Shown here in pieces: positions 43,988 to 52,685 of a stretch of DNA of 52,768 nucleotides (position 1 is the first letter of the stretch; each line of letters opens with the position of its first letter). Source of the DNA: Roseibium sp. MMSF_3544. Lineage in GTDB: Bacteria > Pseudomonadota > Alphaproteobacteria > Rhizobiales > Stappiaceae. A program made the translations under genes and the position numbers. The stretch is from positions 1-52,768 of the forward strand of contig NZ_JASHKA010000033.1 of the NCBI RefSeq assembly GCF_030732845.1, read 5' to 3'. The notes beneath the pieces are model-generated. The model was given only the letters and a program-made list of their open reading frames with translations. It had not been told where the DNA came from and searched no databases.

Positions 43988-44986
43988 TCACATATGTGCA
44001 TCGTACCAGGCGAGCATCTCGGCTGGCTTTTGACTGAAATAGCGATATCCCTCGTATCGAACCGGCGTTCCTTCAATCCAGAGCAGTTTCTTGTCGGCGG
44101 TCGGCAATCTCTCAAAGATGCCTTCGGCATCGGAGGGTTTTGTGGTCATGTCGTCTTTGACCTGAACGAGCATGGTCGGGCAATTGACCGCGTGAGCCCG
44201 GGCGATCGCATTTGAATCCGTGTGCCGGAAGCTGGAGTAATAGGAGTAGCGCTCATTAAAGCGCTCCACGGCATTTTCGACGCCATTGTCGATCAGTGCT
44301 CTTTCTATGAATGGCGCAGCCGAAAGCGGCTGCAGGGCGATCATGCAGACAATGTCGGCGAACTCTTCCGGGTGCTTCTCCATGGCGATGAATGTTGAGT
44401 TGCATCCCATGCACAGGGAGTGAAGGGCAATCTTTGCGTTGGGGAGCTTCTGGCGCGCGTACCGGACCGAGCCGATGACATCGCGCCATTCGATGGCGCC
44501 AACCCCGGTTATGTTGCCTGCCCCTTCAGCGGAATGACCATGCCCGCGCAGGTCATAGGCCAGGACGTTGTACCCGGCTTCATGAAGCGCTTTGTAGGCC
44601 TCGACAAAATTGACCTCGAACCCGCCCTGACCGGTCCAGGGCTCAAGATGACCGGGATAGCCATAGCGATTTGCACCAATGAAGTGGTTGCAGATCACCA
44701 GCTTGTTGCTGCCTTCGGATGGGATGAACCAGCCGTCCAGCATGACCCCGTCCATTGCCGGGAAAAACACGTCCTCATACGCCATGCCGTAGTCGGACGG
44801 CCTGCGCAGAATGGGTGTCCGGAAAGCGTAGCTGACACCCTTTGCGATCTGATCGATCAGGGCATCTTCTTGTGATCTGTCCATAGCTGGTTCCTTCAAT
44901 TCGGCGCGTGAGGAGCGGAAAGGAAGCATTCCTGCAATCACCGCAGTCGCACCTGTTTTCAAAAACTGTCTGCGATTTGGGAGCAT
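43988..44986 (-). CDS. Alpha/beta hydrolase with Tat-type signal
   Basis: A 332-residue paralogue-like relative of the next gene. The N-terminus NRRQFLKTGATAVIAGMLPF is a twin-arginine signal, implying folded export. The elbow is S-L-C-M-G with Cys192, and YDLRGHGHSA is near 144-153. The C-terminal loop reads GTPVRYEGYRYF, where an Arg stands in the region expected to supply the catalytic His. It ends 11 bp before the cytoplasmic homologue starts. The pair could process a compound on both sides of the membrane. It is divergent from the TetR gene across an operator-like spacer. Confidence 0.8.
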   Translation of the reverse strand: MLPNRRQFLKTGATAVIAGMLPFRSSRAELKEPAMDRSQEDALIDQIAKGVSYAFRTPILRRPSDYGMAYEDVFFPAMDGVMLDGWFIPSEGSNKLVICNHFIGANRYGYPGHLEPWTGQGGFEVNFVEAYKALHEAGYNVLAYDLRGHGHSAEGAGNITGVGAIEWRDVIGSVRYARQKLPNAKIALHSLCMGCNSTFIAMEKHPEEFADIVCMIALQPLSAAPFIERALIDNGVENAVERFNERYSYYSSFRHTDSNAIARAHAVNCPTMLVQVKDDMTTKPSDAEGIFERLPTADKKLLWIEGTPVRYEGYRYFSQKPAEMLAWYDAHM

Positions 44987-44990
44987 CTAG

Positions 44991-45057
44991 CTTGTCAACT
45001 TTACAAGTTTATGTTCTGTGTAAGACTGTATTTGACATTCTAACAAGACTTGTCAAG
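44991..45057. promoter_or_regulatory. Operator/promoter region between hydrolase operon and tetR
   Basis: CTTGT-N7-ACAAG lies at 44991-45007 and the perfect palindrome ACAAG-A-CTTGT at 45043-45053, inside TTTGACAT (45031-45038) ... TTGTCAAG (45050-45057). On the minus strand TTGACA is followed after 16 nt by CAAATA. The dyads are good candidates for the binding site of the adjacent TetR protein, overlapping both promoters. Confidence 0.55.
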
Positions 45058-45084
45058 TAGCAAGATTCAATTTATGTGGGTTCT

Positions 45085-45684
45085 ATGACCGAAATTCAGT
45101 CCAAGCCGTTGAACGAAACAGAAGAAAAAATTGTCGAGGCAGCCATCAGATGCTTCGTGCGTTTTGGGGCGCGCAAGACGGCCATGGCTGATATCGCTGC
45201 CGAGGCAGGCGTCTCAAGGCAAACGCTCTATGATCTTTTTGGCGGAAAGGATGATCTCATCCGCGCCTCGATCCGGGTGATCACGGATCGCAACCTGGCA
45301 GCTGTCAGAGGACGACTGGACGCATGCGAGACATTGTCGGAGAAACTGGACGCCTACTTTGCCGATACGGTGATAAAGAGCTTTGAACTTCTGCAAACGG
45401 CTGGAGATGCGGAAGATCTTGTTTCCGGGCACAACGCGGCAGGTCGCGACGAGATCGCGCGCTCTCACCAACGCCACGAGGTGTTGGTGCGAGAGTTGCT
45501 GATCCCCCACGAGACAGCGCTTGGTGCGAATGGCCTGACCGTTGAACAACAGGCGCATCTGTTCGTGACGACAGTCATGGCGTTGAAATACGGGGCCACA
45601 AACCGAAAGGACCTCGATGAACTCCTGGCAACGCTCAAAGTGAACGTCTTGACCGTGGCGAAACAAAATCAAGCAAATCTGTGA
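45085..45684 (+). CDS. TetR family transcriptional regulator
   Basis: A 199-residue regulator. The N-terminal TetR HTH is at about 15-60 (IVEAAIRCFVRFGARKTAMA, DIAAEAGVSRQTLYDLFGGK), followed by an all-helical ligand/dimer domain with no recognisable specificity. I chose ATG 45085; a GTG at 45076 adds three residues. It is divergent from the hydrolase/SRPBCC operon and sits next to palindromic sites, so local autorepression and control of that operon is the simplest model. It is convergent with fdsA. Confidence 0.9.
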   Translation: MTEIQSKPLNETEEKIVEAAIRCFVRFGARKTAMADIAAEAGVSRQTLYDLFGGKDDLIRASIRVITDRNLAAVRGRLDACETLSEKLDAYFADTVIKSFELLQTAGDAEDLVSGHNAAGRDEIARSHQRHEVLVRELLIPHETALGANGLTVEQQAHLFVTTVMALKYGATNRKDLDELLATLKVNVLTVAKQNQANL

Positions 45685-45798
45685 GTGCGTGAGGGAAACC
45701 GGTTTTCCGTTTCAAGTCCATTGTGATCTGCACGTCATCAGATGGAGACAGCGCTGCACGATCTCGCATTGGTAGCGCGAAATTCAGGGTTTCAAAAC

Positions 45799-45829
45799 CA
45801 AAAAAGGCGGCTCTGGGCCGCCCTTTTTT
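45799..45829. terminator. Bidirectional terminator, right copy
   Basis: The AAAAAAGGCGGC / GCCGCCcTTTTTT hairpin lies between the convergent tetR and fdsA genes, with A- and T-runs on opposite sides so it can serve both strands. It closely resembles the terminator at 35509-35537. Confidence 0.88.
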
Positions 45830-45841
45830 CTAGTGATGACG
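45815..45841. repeat. 27-nt direct repeat, right copy
   Basis: Exactly identical to 35524-35550 and ending 4 bp from the fdsA stop codon. The 12 nt beyond the T-run (CTAGTGATGACG) are not needed for termination, so their identity points to duplication rather than convergent terminator design. Confidence 0.85.
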
Positions 45842-45844
45842 CAT

Positions 45845-48616
45845 TTACTCCGCAGCCTGTTGATGCTGCGCCGGCCCGATGCGCGCGGCGCAGAACTTGA
45901 ATTCCGGGATCTTGCCGAACGGATCAAGCTGTGGATTGGTCAGGAAATTTGCCGGTGCTTCGAAGAAGCAGAACGGGATGAACAGCATCTCCTCCGATAC
46001 ATCCCGGTCAGCGCGCAGAGTCAGGGTGATCGCACCGCGGCGGGTCTCAACGGTGACCTGCTGGCCGATCTCCAGCCCTGCCATTTTGATCGAGCGCGGG
46101 TTCATGGACACGACAGGCTCCGGCTCAATGGCGTCGAGGACGGCGGCACGGCGCGTCATGGCCCCCGTGTGCCAGTGTTCAAGCATGCGGCCCGTCGTCA
46201 GCACGAGCGGGAAGTCCTCGTCCGGCAACTCGTTGGGCGGCACCAGTTCCGTCGGAACGATCTTGCCGCGGCCATCCGCAGTCGGGAAGGACTGTCCAAA
46301 GAGGATCTCGTTGCCGGGCTTGTCCGGCGCATCTGCCGGGTAAGTGACGGTGCCGTCGCGCTCCAGACGCTCCCAGGAAATGTTGTTGAGCGAGGCCATG
46401 TGCGAGCGCATTTCCTCATAGATGGCCGGAACACCGTCATAGGACCAGTTCAGTCCGAGGCGGTTGGCGATTTCGATGAGAATTTCCCAGTCGGCGCGTG
46501 CCTCGCCGGGCATCGGCACACATGGGCGGCCGATCTGAACCTGGCGGTTGGTGTTCGTGTATGTGCCAAGTTTTTCCGCGTGCGCGGACGCCGGCAGAAT
46601 GACGTCAGCATGCCAGGCTGTTTCCGTCAGGAAAATGTCCTGAACAACCAGGTGCTTCAGCGTCGAGAGCGCCTTGCGGGCGTGTGTCTGGTCCGGGTCT
46701 GACATGGCCGGGTTTTCACCCTGCACGAACATGGCTTCGATGCCGCCGGCCAGAATGTCGTTCATGATTTCAACGACCGTGAGACCACGGACCGGATCAA
46801 GGGTCCTGCCCCAGGCATCTTCGTACTCGCCGCGGATATCCGGATTTTCCACCGACCGGTAGTCGGGGAAGACCATCGGGATAAGACCGGCATCAGAAGC
46901 GCCTTGCACGTTGTTCTGCCCCCGTAAGGGGTGCAGGCCCGTACCTGGGCGGCCAATCTGGCCGGTGGTCAGCGCCATCGCGATCAGGCAGCGGACATTG
47001 TCGGTGCCATGAACATGCTGGGAAACGCCCATACCCCAGAAGATGATCGACCTGGCGCTGGTCGCATAAAGCCGCGCCACTTCCCGCAGGGTTCCGGCGT
47101 CGATGCCGCAGACCGGTTCCATGGCTTCCGGTGTGAAGTCACGGATCTTTTCTGCAAGCGCTTCAAAGCCATCGACATGGGCCGCGATATACTGGCTGTC
47201 GTAAAGCCCCTCGGTGATGATCACGTTGAGGATCGCGTTGAGCATCGCGACATCGGTACCCGGCTTGAACTTCAGGCCGTAGTCGGCGTGCCGCATCAGG
47301 TCCTGGCCCCGTGGATCCATGACGATCAGCTTGGTGCCCTTCTTGGCGGCCTGCTTGATATAGGTCGCCGCGACAGGGTGGTTCTGTGCAGGACGCGCTC
47401 CGATGACAATCATGCAGTCGGCATCTTCAGCGGCGTTGAACGGTGCCGTCACCGCACCGGATCCGATACCTTCCATCAGAGCTGCCACGGAAGAGGCGTG
47501 GCATAGCCGCGTGCAGTGGTCGACATTGTTGGTCTGGAAGCCTTGGCGGATCAGTTTCTGGAACAGGTAGGCTTCCTCGTTGGACCCCTTTGCCGACCCG
47601 AATCCGGCCACACCCGCTCCGCCCTTGGCGTCGAACGCGGCTTTCAAACCGCTTGCCGCGCGGTCGAGCGCTTCTTCCCAAGAGGCTTCACGGAAGTAGT
47701 CGAGATGATTTTCCAGCGTCATTGAGATGTCGCCGCGTTTGGGTGCATCGTCGCGGCGGATAAGTGGCTTGGTCAGGCGCTCGGGGCTCGAGACATAGTC
47801 AAAGCCGAAACGGCCTTTCACGCAAAGCCGGTTTTCATTGGCCGGCCCGTCACGGCCCTCGACCTTCACGATCTTGCCCTCCTTCACCGAAACGGATGTC
47901 AGACAGCCGACACCGCAAAACGGACATACGCTGTCGACGGTTTCCTCGGCAAAGACCTGCCGGACCTTGCCGGCATCGTCCAGAAGGCTCTTTTCCATAA
48001 GCGCGCCGGTTGGGCACGCCGTCACACATTCACCGCAGGCAACGCACGTGGAAACGCCCATTGGGTCGGCCAGATCGAATACCGGCGCCGTATGGGAACC
48101 ACGGTCTGCCATGCCGATCACGTCGTTGACCTGAACCTCACGGCAGGCACGTTCGCACAAGTTGCAGGCGATGCAGGCGTCCAGGTTGACAGCAATCGCC
48201 GGGTGCGAAATGTCCTGTGCCGGCTTCTCACAGGGTGCAAATCTGCTTTGCGTCACACCGATTGCGTCGGACCATTTCCAGAAATCACTTTCCGGATCGG
48301 GATGCGCGTCCCGGCTCGGCTGATCGGCCGCGAGCAACTCGAACACCATTTCGCGCGCCTTCGATGCCCGTTCCGTTTCGGTCTTGACCACCATGCCTTC
48401 GGAGGGCATGCGGATGCAGGAAGCTGCGAGGGTGCGCTCGCCATCGATATCGACCATGCAGGCACGACAATTACCGTCAGACCGATAACCAGGGGCGTCC
48501 TTGTGGCACAGATGCGGGATGGCGACGCCTTCACGCTTGGCCACCTGCCAGATGGTTTCACCTTCCTGGGCGATGACGTCCTTGCCGTCGAGGGAGAAAG
48601 TGATTTGCTGCGTCAT
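45845..48616 (-). CDS. fdsA: NAD-dependent formate dehydrogenase, alpha subunit FdsA
   Basis: A 923-residue molybdo- or tungsto-bis-MGD subunit oxidising formate to CO2. The N-terminal [2Fe-2S] ferredoxin domain uses Cys37, 50, 53 and 67. Two [4Fe-4S] clusters lie in ACIACNLCERAC (147-158) and TCVACGECVTACP (190-202), with a further cluster at VCPFCGVGC (230-238). The active site is DHCTRLCH with Cys372 as the metal ligand followed by His373, so the enzyme is the Cys and not the selenocysteine form. The C-terminal MopB domain contains TGRMLEHWHTGAMTRR. Its ATG overlaps the GNAT stop by ATGA (48613-48616). Confidence 0.95.
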   Translation of the reverse strand: MTQQITFSLDGKDVIAQEGETIWQVAKREGVAIPHLCHKDAPGYRSDGNCRACMVDIDGERTLAASCIRMPSEGMVVKTETERASKAREMVFELLAADQPSRDAHPDPESDFWKWSDAIGVTQSRFAPCEKPAQDISHPAIAVNLDACIACNLCERACREVQVNDVIGMADRGSHTAPVFDLADPMGVSTCVACGECVTACPTGALMEKSLLDDAGKVRQVFAEETVDSVCPFCGVGCLTSVSVKEGKIVKVEGRDGPANENRLCVKGRFGFDYVSSPERLTKPLIRRDDAPKRGDISMTLENHLDYFREASWEEALDRAASGLKAAFDAKGGAGVAGFGSAKGSNEEAYLFQKLIRQGFQTNNVDHCTRLCHASSVAALMEGIGSGAVTAPFNAAEDADCMIVIGARPAQNHPVAATYIKQAAKKGTKLIVMDPRGQDLMRHADYGLKFKPGTDVAMLNAILNVIITEGLYDSQYIAAHVDGFEALAEKIRDFTPEAMEPVCGIDAGTLREVARLYATSARSIIFWGMGVSQHVHGTDNVRCLIAMALTTGQIGRPGTGLHPLRGQNNVQGASDAGLIPMVFPDYRSVENPDIRGEYEDAWGRTLDPVRGLTVVEIMNDILAGGIEAMFVQGENPAMSDPDQTHARKALSTLKHLVVQDIFLTETAWHADVILPASAHAEKLGTYTNTNRQVQIGRPCVPMPGEARADWEILIEIANRLGLNWSYDGVPAIYEEMRSHMASLNNISWERLERDGTVTYPADAPDKPGNEILFGQSFPTADGRGKIVPTELVPPNELPDEDFPLVLTTGRMLEHWHTGAMTRRAAVLDAIEPEPVVSMNPRSIKMAGLEIGQQVTVETRRGAITLTLRADRDVSEEMLFIPFCFFEAPANFLTNPQLDPFGKIPEFKFCAARIGPAQHQQAAE

Positions 48617-49101
48617 TGTTGGCTGTTCCCGGCTAGATTTGAAAGGCTGTCACCTTCCCAACGCATATAGGTTTTTTCCGTGTCGAGCGCTCCCAGTCGC
48701 GCATAGAGCTTTTCCGCACCGGAATTTGCGCGATCGACAGTCAGTTCCAATCGAGGCATTCCGCGTTTGCGTGCTTCTCCCGCACAGCTGCGCAGCAATT
48801 CCTCACCAATGCCCTGCCCGCGTGCGTTGTCACGCACGTAAATGTCCTTCACGAACAACGATCTTTGCCCCGCGCCTCCAGAGGGAAAGATAGGCGTTGC
48901 GGAGAGATGACCGATAACGACGCCCGTCTCGTCTTCCGCCAGCAGGAAAACGGCATCCGGCTGTTCTTCAATCCAACGCTCGATCCGGGAGCACACCTCG
49001 GATCTTGGATGGTTGCCGTCACCGCCGTAGTGCTGTTCCATCTCCACAAACAGATCTGCCAGTGTCTCCGCGTCGGAAGTCACCGCCGGCCGAATTCTCA
49101 T
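48613..49101 (-). CDS. GNAT acetyltransferase inside the formate dehydrogenase operon
   Basis: A 162-residue GNAT N-acetyltransferase with MRIRPAVTSDAETLADLFVE at the start, FVKDIYVRDNARGQGIGEEL as the acetyl-CoA motif A (R-x-x-G-x-G/A) and LELTVDRANSGAEKLYARLG as motif B. I chose ATG 49101, which overlaps the fdsGB stop by ATGA (49098-49101); the far end overlaps fdsA by the same 4 bp. It is thus locked between the two dehydrogenase subunits by translational coupling. Its target is unknown; protein or small-amine acetylation linked to the dehydrogenase is an inference. Confidence 0.88.
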   Translation of the reverse strand: MRIRPAVTSDAETLADLFVEMEQHYGGDGNHPRSEVCSRIERWIEEQPDAVFLLAEDETGVVIGHLSATPIFPSGGAGQRSLFVKDIYVRDNARGQGIGEELLRSCAGEARKRGMPRLELTVDRANSGAEKLYARLGALDTEKTYMRWEGDSLSNLAGNSQQ

Positions 49102-50774
49102 TTCTCGAATTCCTCCGGGAAAAACTTCAGCACTGAGGCAACCGGATTGCCCGCTGCCTGGCCGAGACCGCATATCGATGCGGAGCGCATGACGGCGTCG
49201 AGATCGGCGATCTTTGCTTCATTCCAGTCATTGTCTGCAAGAAGATGCTCCATCTTCTCAGTTCCAGAGCGGCAGGGCGTGCACTGGCCACAGCTTTCAT
49301 GCTTGAAGAAGCGCATCAGATTGAGTGCCACGTCGCGCATGTCATCCTGGTCGGAGAAGACGACGATGGCGTGGCTGCCGATGAAGCAGCCGTGCTTGTC
49401 CAGCGTGCCAAAATCGAGCGGCTCGTCGGCAAGTGATGCCGGCAGAATGCCGCCCGAAGCGCCACCAGGCAGGTACCCCTTGAAGGTGTGGCCATCTTCC
49501 ATACCACCGCAGAACTCTTCCAGCAGCTCGTTCATGGTGATCCCGGCAGGCGCCAGCTTCACGCCCGGTTCCTTGACCCGTCCAGAAACGGAAAAGGACC
49601 GGAATCCCTTGTGATCCCGCCGCCCCTGGGACGCGAACCACTCCGGCCCCTTTTCGACGATGTCGCGGATCCAGAACAGGGTCTCAACGTTGTGGTTGAG
49701 CGTCGGACGGCCGAACAGGCCAACCTGGGCGATGAAGGGTGGACGGTGGCGCGGCAGGCCGCGCTTGCCCTCGATCGACTCGATCATCGCGCTTTCTTCG
49801 CCGCAGATATAGGCACCGGCCCCACGTCGCAATTCAATATCGATGGTCGTGATGATGCCTACCGAACGCAGTGCCGCAATCTCGGCTGCCAGGATATCAA
49901 GAACAGCGGGATACTCGTCTCGCATGTAGAGATAGATCCGGTCGGCGGCAATCGCATGCGCTGCAATCAATGCCCCTTCCAGAAGCCGGTGCGGATCGCG
50001 TTCCAGGTGATACCGGTCTTTGAAAGTGCCCGGTTCGCCCTCGTCACCGTTGATGGTCAGATATTTCGGACCCGGCAGATCGTTGACGATCTTCCACTTC
50101 GTGCCGGTCGGGAACCCGGCGCCGCCCAGACCGCGAAGACCGGCTTCCAGGGCCTTGTCCGCAATCGCGGCGGCATCCAGTTCTCCGGCGCGGACACGCT
50201 CAAGCAGCTTGTAGCCACCGTCGGCCCGGTATTGATCCAGCCGGATGCAGTCGGGAATGACAGGGCTGCTCAGCCCTTCAAACAAGGCTGCGCGAACAGA
50301 CATTTCGTTGGCCTCATCGATCGCGCGCTTGCCGACCTGAACGGCCGGGGCACCGGCACAGCGACCAATACATGGCACCTTCTGGATGCGCACTTTTGCG
50401 GGATCGACACCGCTCTCTAGTGCCGCCGCCAACGTGTCGGCTCCCTTGATCGAGCAGGCGACGCTGTCGCAAACCCGAACCGTCAGCGGAGCAGGTTTTT
50501 CTTCCCCTTCCCGGACAATGTCGAAGTGATGATAGAAGCTTGCAACTTCATAGACCTCGGCTTGCGACAGACGCATTTCTGCCGAAAGTGCCTTCAGGTG
50601 ACGGGCCTCCAGACAGCCATAGGTGTCCTGAATCTTATGAAGATATTCAATCAACAGATCCCGCCGGCGCGGTTCATCGCCTAAAAGCGCCTGAACCTCG
50701 TTCAGTGCCGCATCTTCCAATTGACGCCCTTTTGGCTGGGACGGCTTTCGTGAAAGCCCCTTGCCGAAAGACAT
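49098..50774 (-). CDS. fdsB: Formate dehydrogenase, fused gamma-beta subunit (FdsG-FdsB)
   Basis: A 558-residue fusion of two NuoE/NuoF-like diaphorase subunits. Residues about 15-160 are the 24-kDa thioredoxin-like FdsG, with [2Fe-2S] Cys102, 107, 135 and 139 (VCDSVACS, VPCIGRCAG). Residues from about 170 are the 51-kDa FdsB, with the FMN/NADH site GLRGLGGAGFPTGTKW (211-226) and [4Fe-4S] Cys495, 498, 501 and 535 (ESCGQCTPCRSG, SICGLG). It passes electrons from FdsA to NAD+. The start is ATG 50774 behind AGGAGG; an upstream extension to 50870 is not supported. FdsG and FdsB are separate genes in many relatives. Confidence 0.95.
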   Translation of the reverse strand: MSFGKGLSRKPSQPKGRQLEDAALNEVQALLGDEPRRRDLLIEYLHKIQDTYGCLEARHLKALSAEMRLSQAEVYEVASFYHHFDIVREGEEKPAPLTVRVCDSVACSIKGADTLAAALESGVDPAKVRIQKVPCIGRCAGAPAVQVGKRAIDEANEMSVRAALFEGLSSPVIPDCIRLDQYRADGGYKLLERVRAGELDAAAIADKALEAGLRGLGGAGFPTGTKWKIVNDLPGPKYLTINGDEGEPGTFKDRYHLERDPHRLLEGALIAAHAIAADRIYLYMRDEYPAVLDILAAEIAALRSVGIITTIDIELRRGAGAYICGEESAMIESIEGKRGLPRHRPPFIAQVGLFGRPTLNHNVETLFWIRDIVEKGPEWFASQGRRDHKGFRSFSVSGRVKEPGVKLAPAGITMNELLEEFCGGMEDGHTFKGYLPGGASGGILPASLADEPLDFGTLDKHGCFIGSHAIVVFSDQDDMRDVALNLMRFFKHESCGQCTPCRSGTEKMEHLLADNDWNEAKIADLDAVMRSASICGLGQAAGNPVASVLKFFPEEFEK

Positions 50775-50983
50775 TGGCGTTCCTCCTAAACGTCTGAAGC
50801 ACGCGGAATTTTCGCGCGTGCCTGCAATGATCCGGTGTCTTTGTGACACGCCGAACCGGTCCCGGTTCACACGTAGTCAATCAAGTTGGACCGGATGCTA
50901 ACGTTGGAATTATGCCTTGTCTGTTTGAAAAACGACAACGTGACTTCAAATGCTGACGCTTTGAGGATGCCGGCACCGATCTG

Positions 50984-51514
50984 TCAGGCTGTCAGATGCG
51001 AAAATGCGGCAACCACGCGCTCATAAACGGGACGCTTGAAGGGAACGATCAATTCCGGCAGGCGTTCGGCATGTTCCCAGCGCCAGTCGCCGAATTCCGC
51101 CGAATGCCCGTCCGGTGGGGTCAGGATGTTGATCTCGTCATCTTCCCCGTTGAAGCGATAGGCAATCCACCACTGTGCCTGGCCGCGATACTTGCCGCGA
51201 CGCGTCTTGCGCACAACCTCATCGGGATAATCATAGGCGAACCATTCCGGCGCCTGTTCAAGAAGCGTCACGGACCTTATCGAGGTTTCTTCGTAAAGCT
51301 CCCTGCGGGCCGCGCGTTCCGGATCCTCACCCTTGTCAATGCCACCCTGAGGCATTTGCCAGGCGAACTCGTAGTTGGACGAACTGCCGCCATCGTCGCG
51401 GCTACCGATCCAAACCTTGCCTTCCGCGTTGATCAACATGATCCCGACGCAAGGACGATAGGGCAACCCTCCGGAAGGCTCAGGAAATCCCGGACCGAGA
51501 GCACGCTTTGTCAC
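50984..51514 (-). CDS. rppH: RNA pyrophosphohydrolase RppH
   Basis: A 176-residue Nudix hydrolase that removes pyrophosphate from 5' triphosphate RNA ends and starts mRNA decay. The full Nudix box is at 57-79 (GG-x5-E-x7-REVxEE-xGI type, here GGIDKGEDPERAARRELYEE followed by TSI). YRPCVGIMLINAEGKVWIG and the WQMPQGG approach are RppH-specific. The ATG at 51514 lies 25 bp after the YibQ-like gene, on the same strand, as in related alphaproteobacteria. Confidence 0.95.
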   Translation of the reverse strand: MTKRALGPGFPEPSGGLPYRPCVGIMLINAEGKVWIGSRDDGGSSSNYEFAWQMPQGGIDKGEDPERAARRELYEETSIRSVTLLEQAPEWFAYDYPDEVVRKTRRGKYRGQAQWWIAYRFNGEDDEINILTPPDGHSAEFGDWRWEHAERLPELIVPFKRPVYERVVAAFSHLTA

Positions 51515-51539
51515 TTAGATACCTACCTGAAAAATTACA

Positions 51540-52685
51540 CTACCGGTCGATGGTGGCACTGACCGGGACGAGCTGCAAACCGCGCTGCTCCAGATCGCGC
51601 ACCCATTTTTCCAACTGCCGAACCGTGACCGGCAAGGCGGAACCGGCAGCGACAGCCACACCCCGGGATCTGGCGATACTCTCAAGCTGCAAAAGTTTTG
51701 CGTCAATGTTGTCCTCCCGAGGAACCTCATCAAGGACGACATCAACACCGCTAAAGGGAATAGCCAAATCCGCGGCGGTTTCGCCAGCCAGGCTGCGTGA
51801 GGACGTGCCGTTGTCGACGAACATCAAGCCACGTGTTTTCAGCTTTTCCATCAGATACTGCATGGAGGGCTTGGTGGAGGTGAAGCGTGCGCCCATATCG
51901 GCGATCGTGCCGACATAGTTTGTTGCCCTGGTCAGCAGGAAAGCCAATCTGTCCAGCATTTCAGCCGGCTGCAAGCTCACAAGAAGCGTGTGCGGACCCG
52001 GGTCATTGTCGGGAAAATCAAAGGGCTCCAACGGTAGCTGCAGCAACAATTCGTGGCCCTTCAGACGCGCCTGCTGCATCCACACGTCCAGGTCTTCCCC
52101 GTAAGGCGCCAGTGCAAGCGTGATGTCCGCCGGAAGACTGTCGATCGCGTTCTGCGTTCCTGTCTCGCTGAGACCGACGCCATTCAGAATGACGGCGATT
52201 TTCGGAATGGACGAAAACTCGGTAACAACCGGACGCGCGTAGGCATCCAGGGGCCGGACACCAGCGTCGCTGACTTTCGGCAGGAAACCGTAGTCGGAGC
52301 GTTCGCTGACCCTTGTATCGGGATTGGCAGACAGGCTCGTGACGGGTGCTTCTACGCCACTCCCATCCGGCCGCTCAACCATTTCGTAGCGGGGTCCGAG
52401 ATAATCCTGATTTGAATCCGGCCTGAGGTTCGGACCGAGGTCGCCGCCTATGCCCGGACGGATCTCGACGACTTCAATGTCTTGCGAGGTCACGCCTTCC
52501 ACTGTAGCGTCGAGTGGGATAACGGCGACCGGTTCGCCGCCGAGCGGGTCATCGACAACCGCAACCCAAATGAGCGTCGTGGTCACGAATACGCTCAACA
52601 AACCGGCACCAATGAGACCAAACGGCAGCCTGACAAGCCGCCGTTTGCCCATCCCTAGGGGAGCAGTGAGATCTTCGCTCGACAT
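51540..52685 (-). CDS. Divergent polysaccharide deacetylase (YibQ-like)
   Basis: A 381-residue protein with a single N-terminal membrane segment (about 20-45; LIGAGLLSVFVTTTLIWVAV), a proline/acid-rich linker to about 165, and a divergent polysaccharide deacetylase domain. Key segments are IAVILNGVGLSETGTQNAID, LPADITLALAPYG, HELLLQLPLEPFDFP and GTIADMGARFTS. The family (DUF610) resembles NodB deacetylases but its enzymatic role is unsettled. It is predicted to be anchored in the inner membrane facing the periplasm. The neighbour rppH is the usual partner; the S41 peptidase that normally precedes it would lie to the right of the window. Confidence 0.88.
   Translation of the reverse strand: MSSEDLTAPLGMGKRRLVRLPFGLIGAGLLSVFVTTTLIWVAVVDDPLGGEPVAVIPLDATVEGVTSQDIEVVEIRPGIGGDLGPNLRPDSNQDYLGPRYEMVERPDGSGVEAPVTSLSANPDTRVSERSDYGFLPKVSDAGVRPLDAYARPVVTEFSSIPKIAVILNGVGLSETGTQNAIDSLPADITLALAPYGEDLDVWMQQARLKGHELLLQLPLEPFDFPDNDPGPHTLLVSLQPAEMLDRLAFLLTRATNYVGTIADMGARFTSTKPSMQYLMEKLKTRGLMFVDNGTSSRSLAGETAADLAIPFSGVDVVLDEVPREDNIDAKLLQLESIARSRGVAVAAGSALPVTVRQLEKWVRDLEQRGLQLVPVSATIDR

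Noticed and set aside
45833..46702. 289-codon plus-strand frame opposite fdsA
   Set aside because: Its start lies inside the terminator repeat and the translation is a shadow of the conserved FdsA C-terminus.
49488..50420. 310-codon plus-strand frame opposite the FdsG-FdsB gene
   Set aside because: Antisense to highly conserved cofactor-binding sequence, with no motif of its own.
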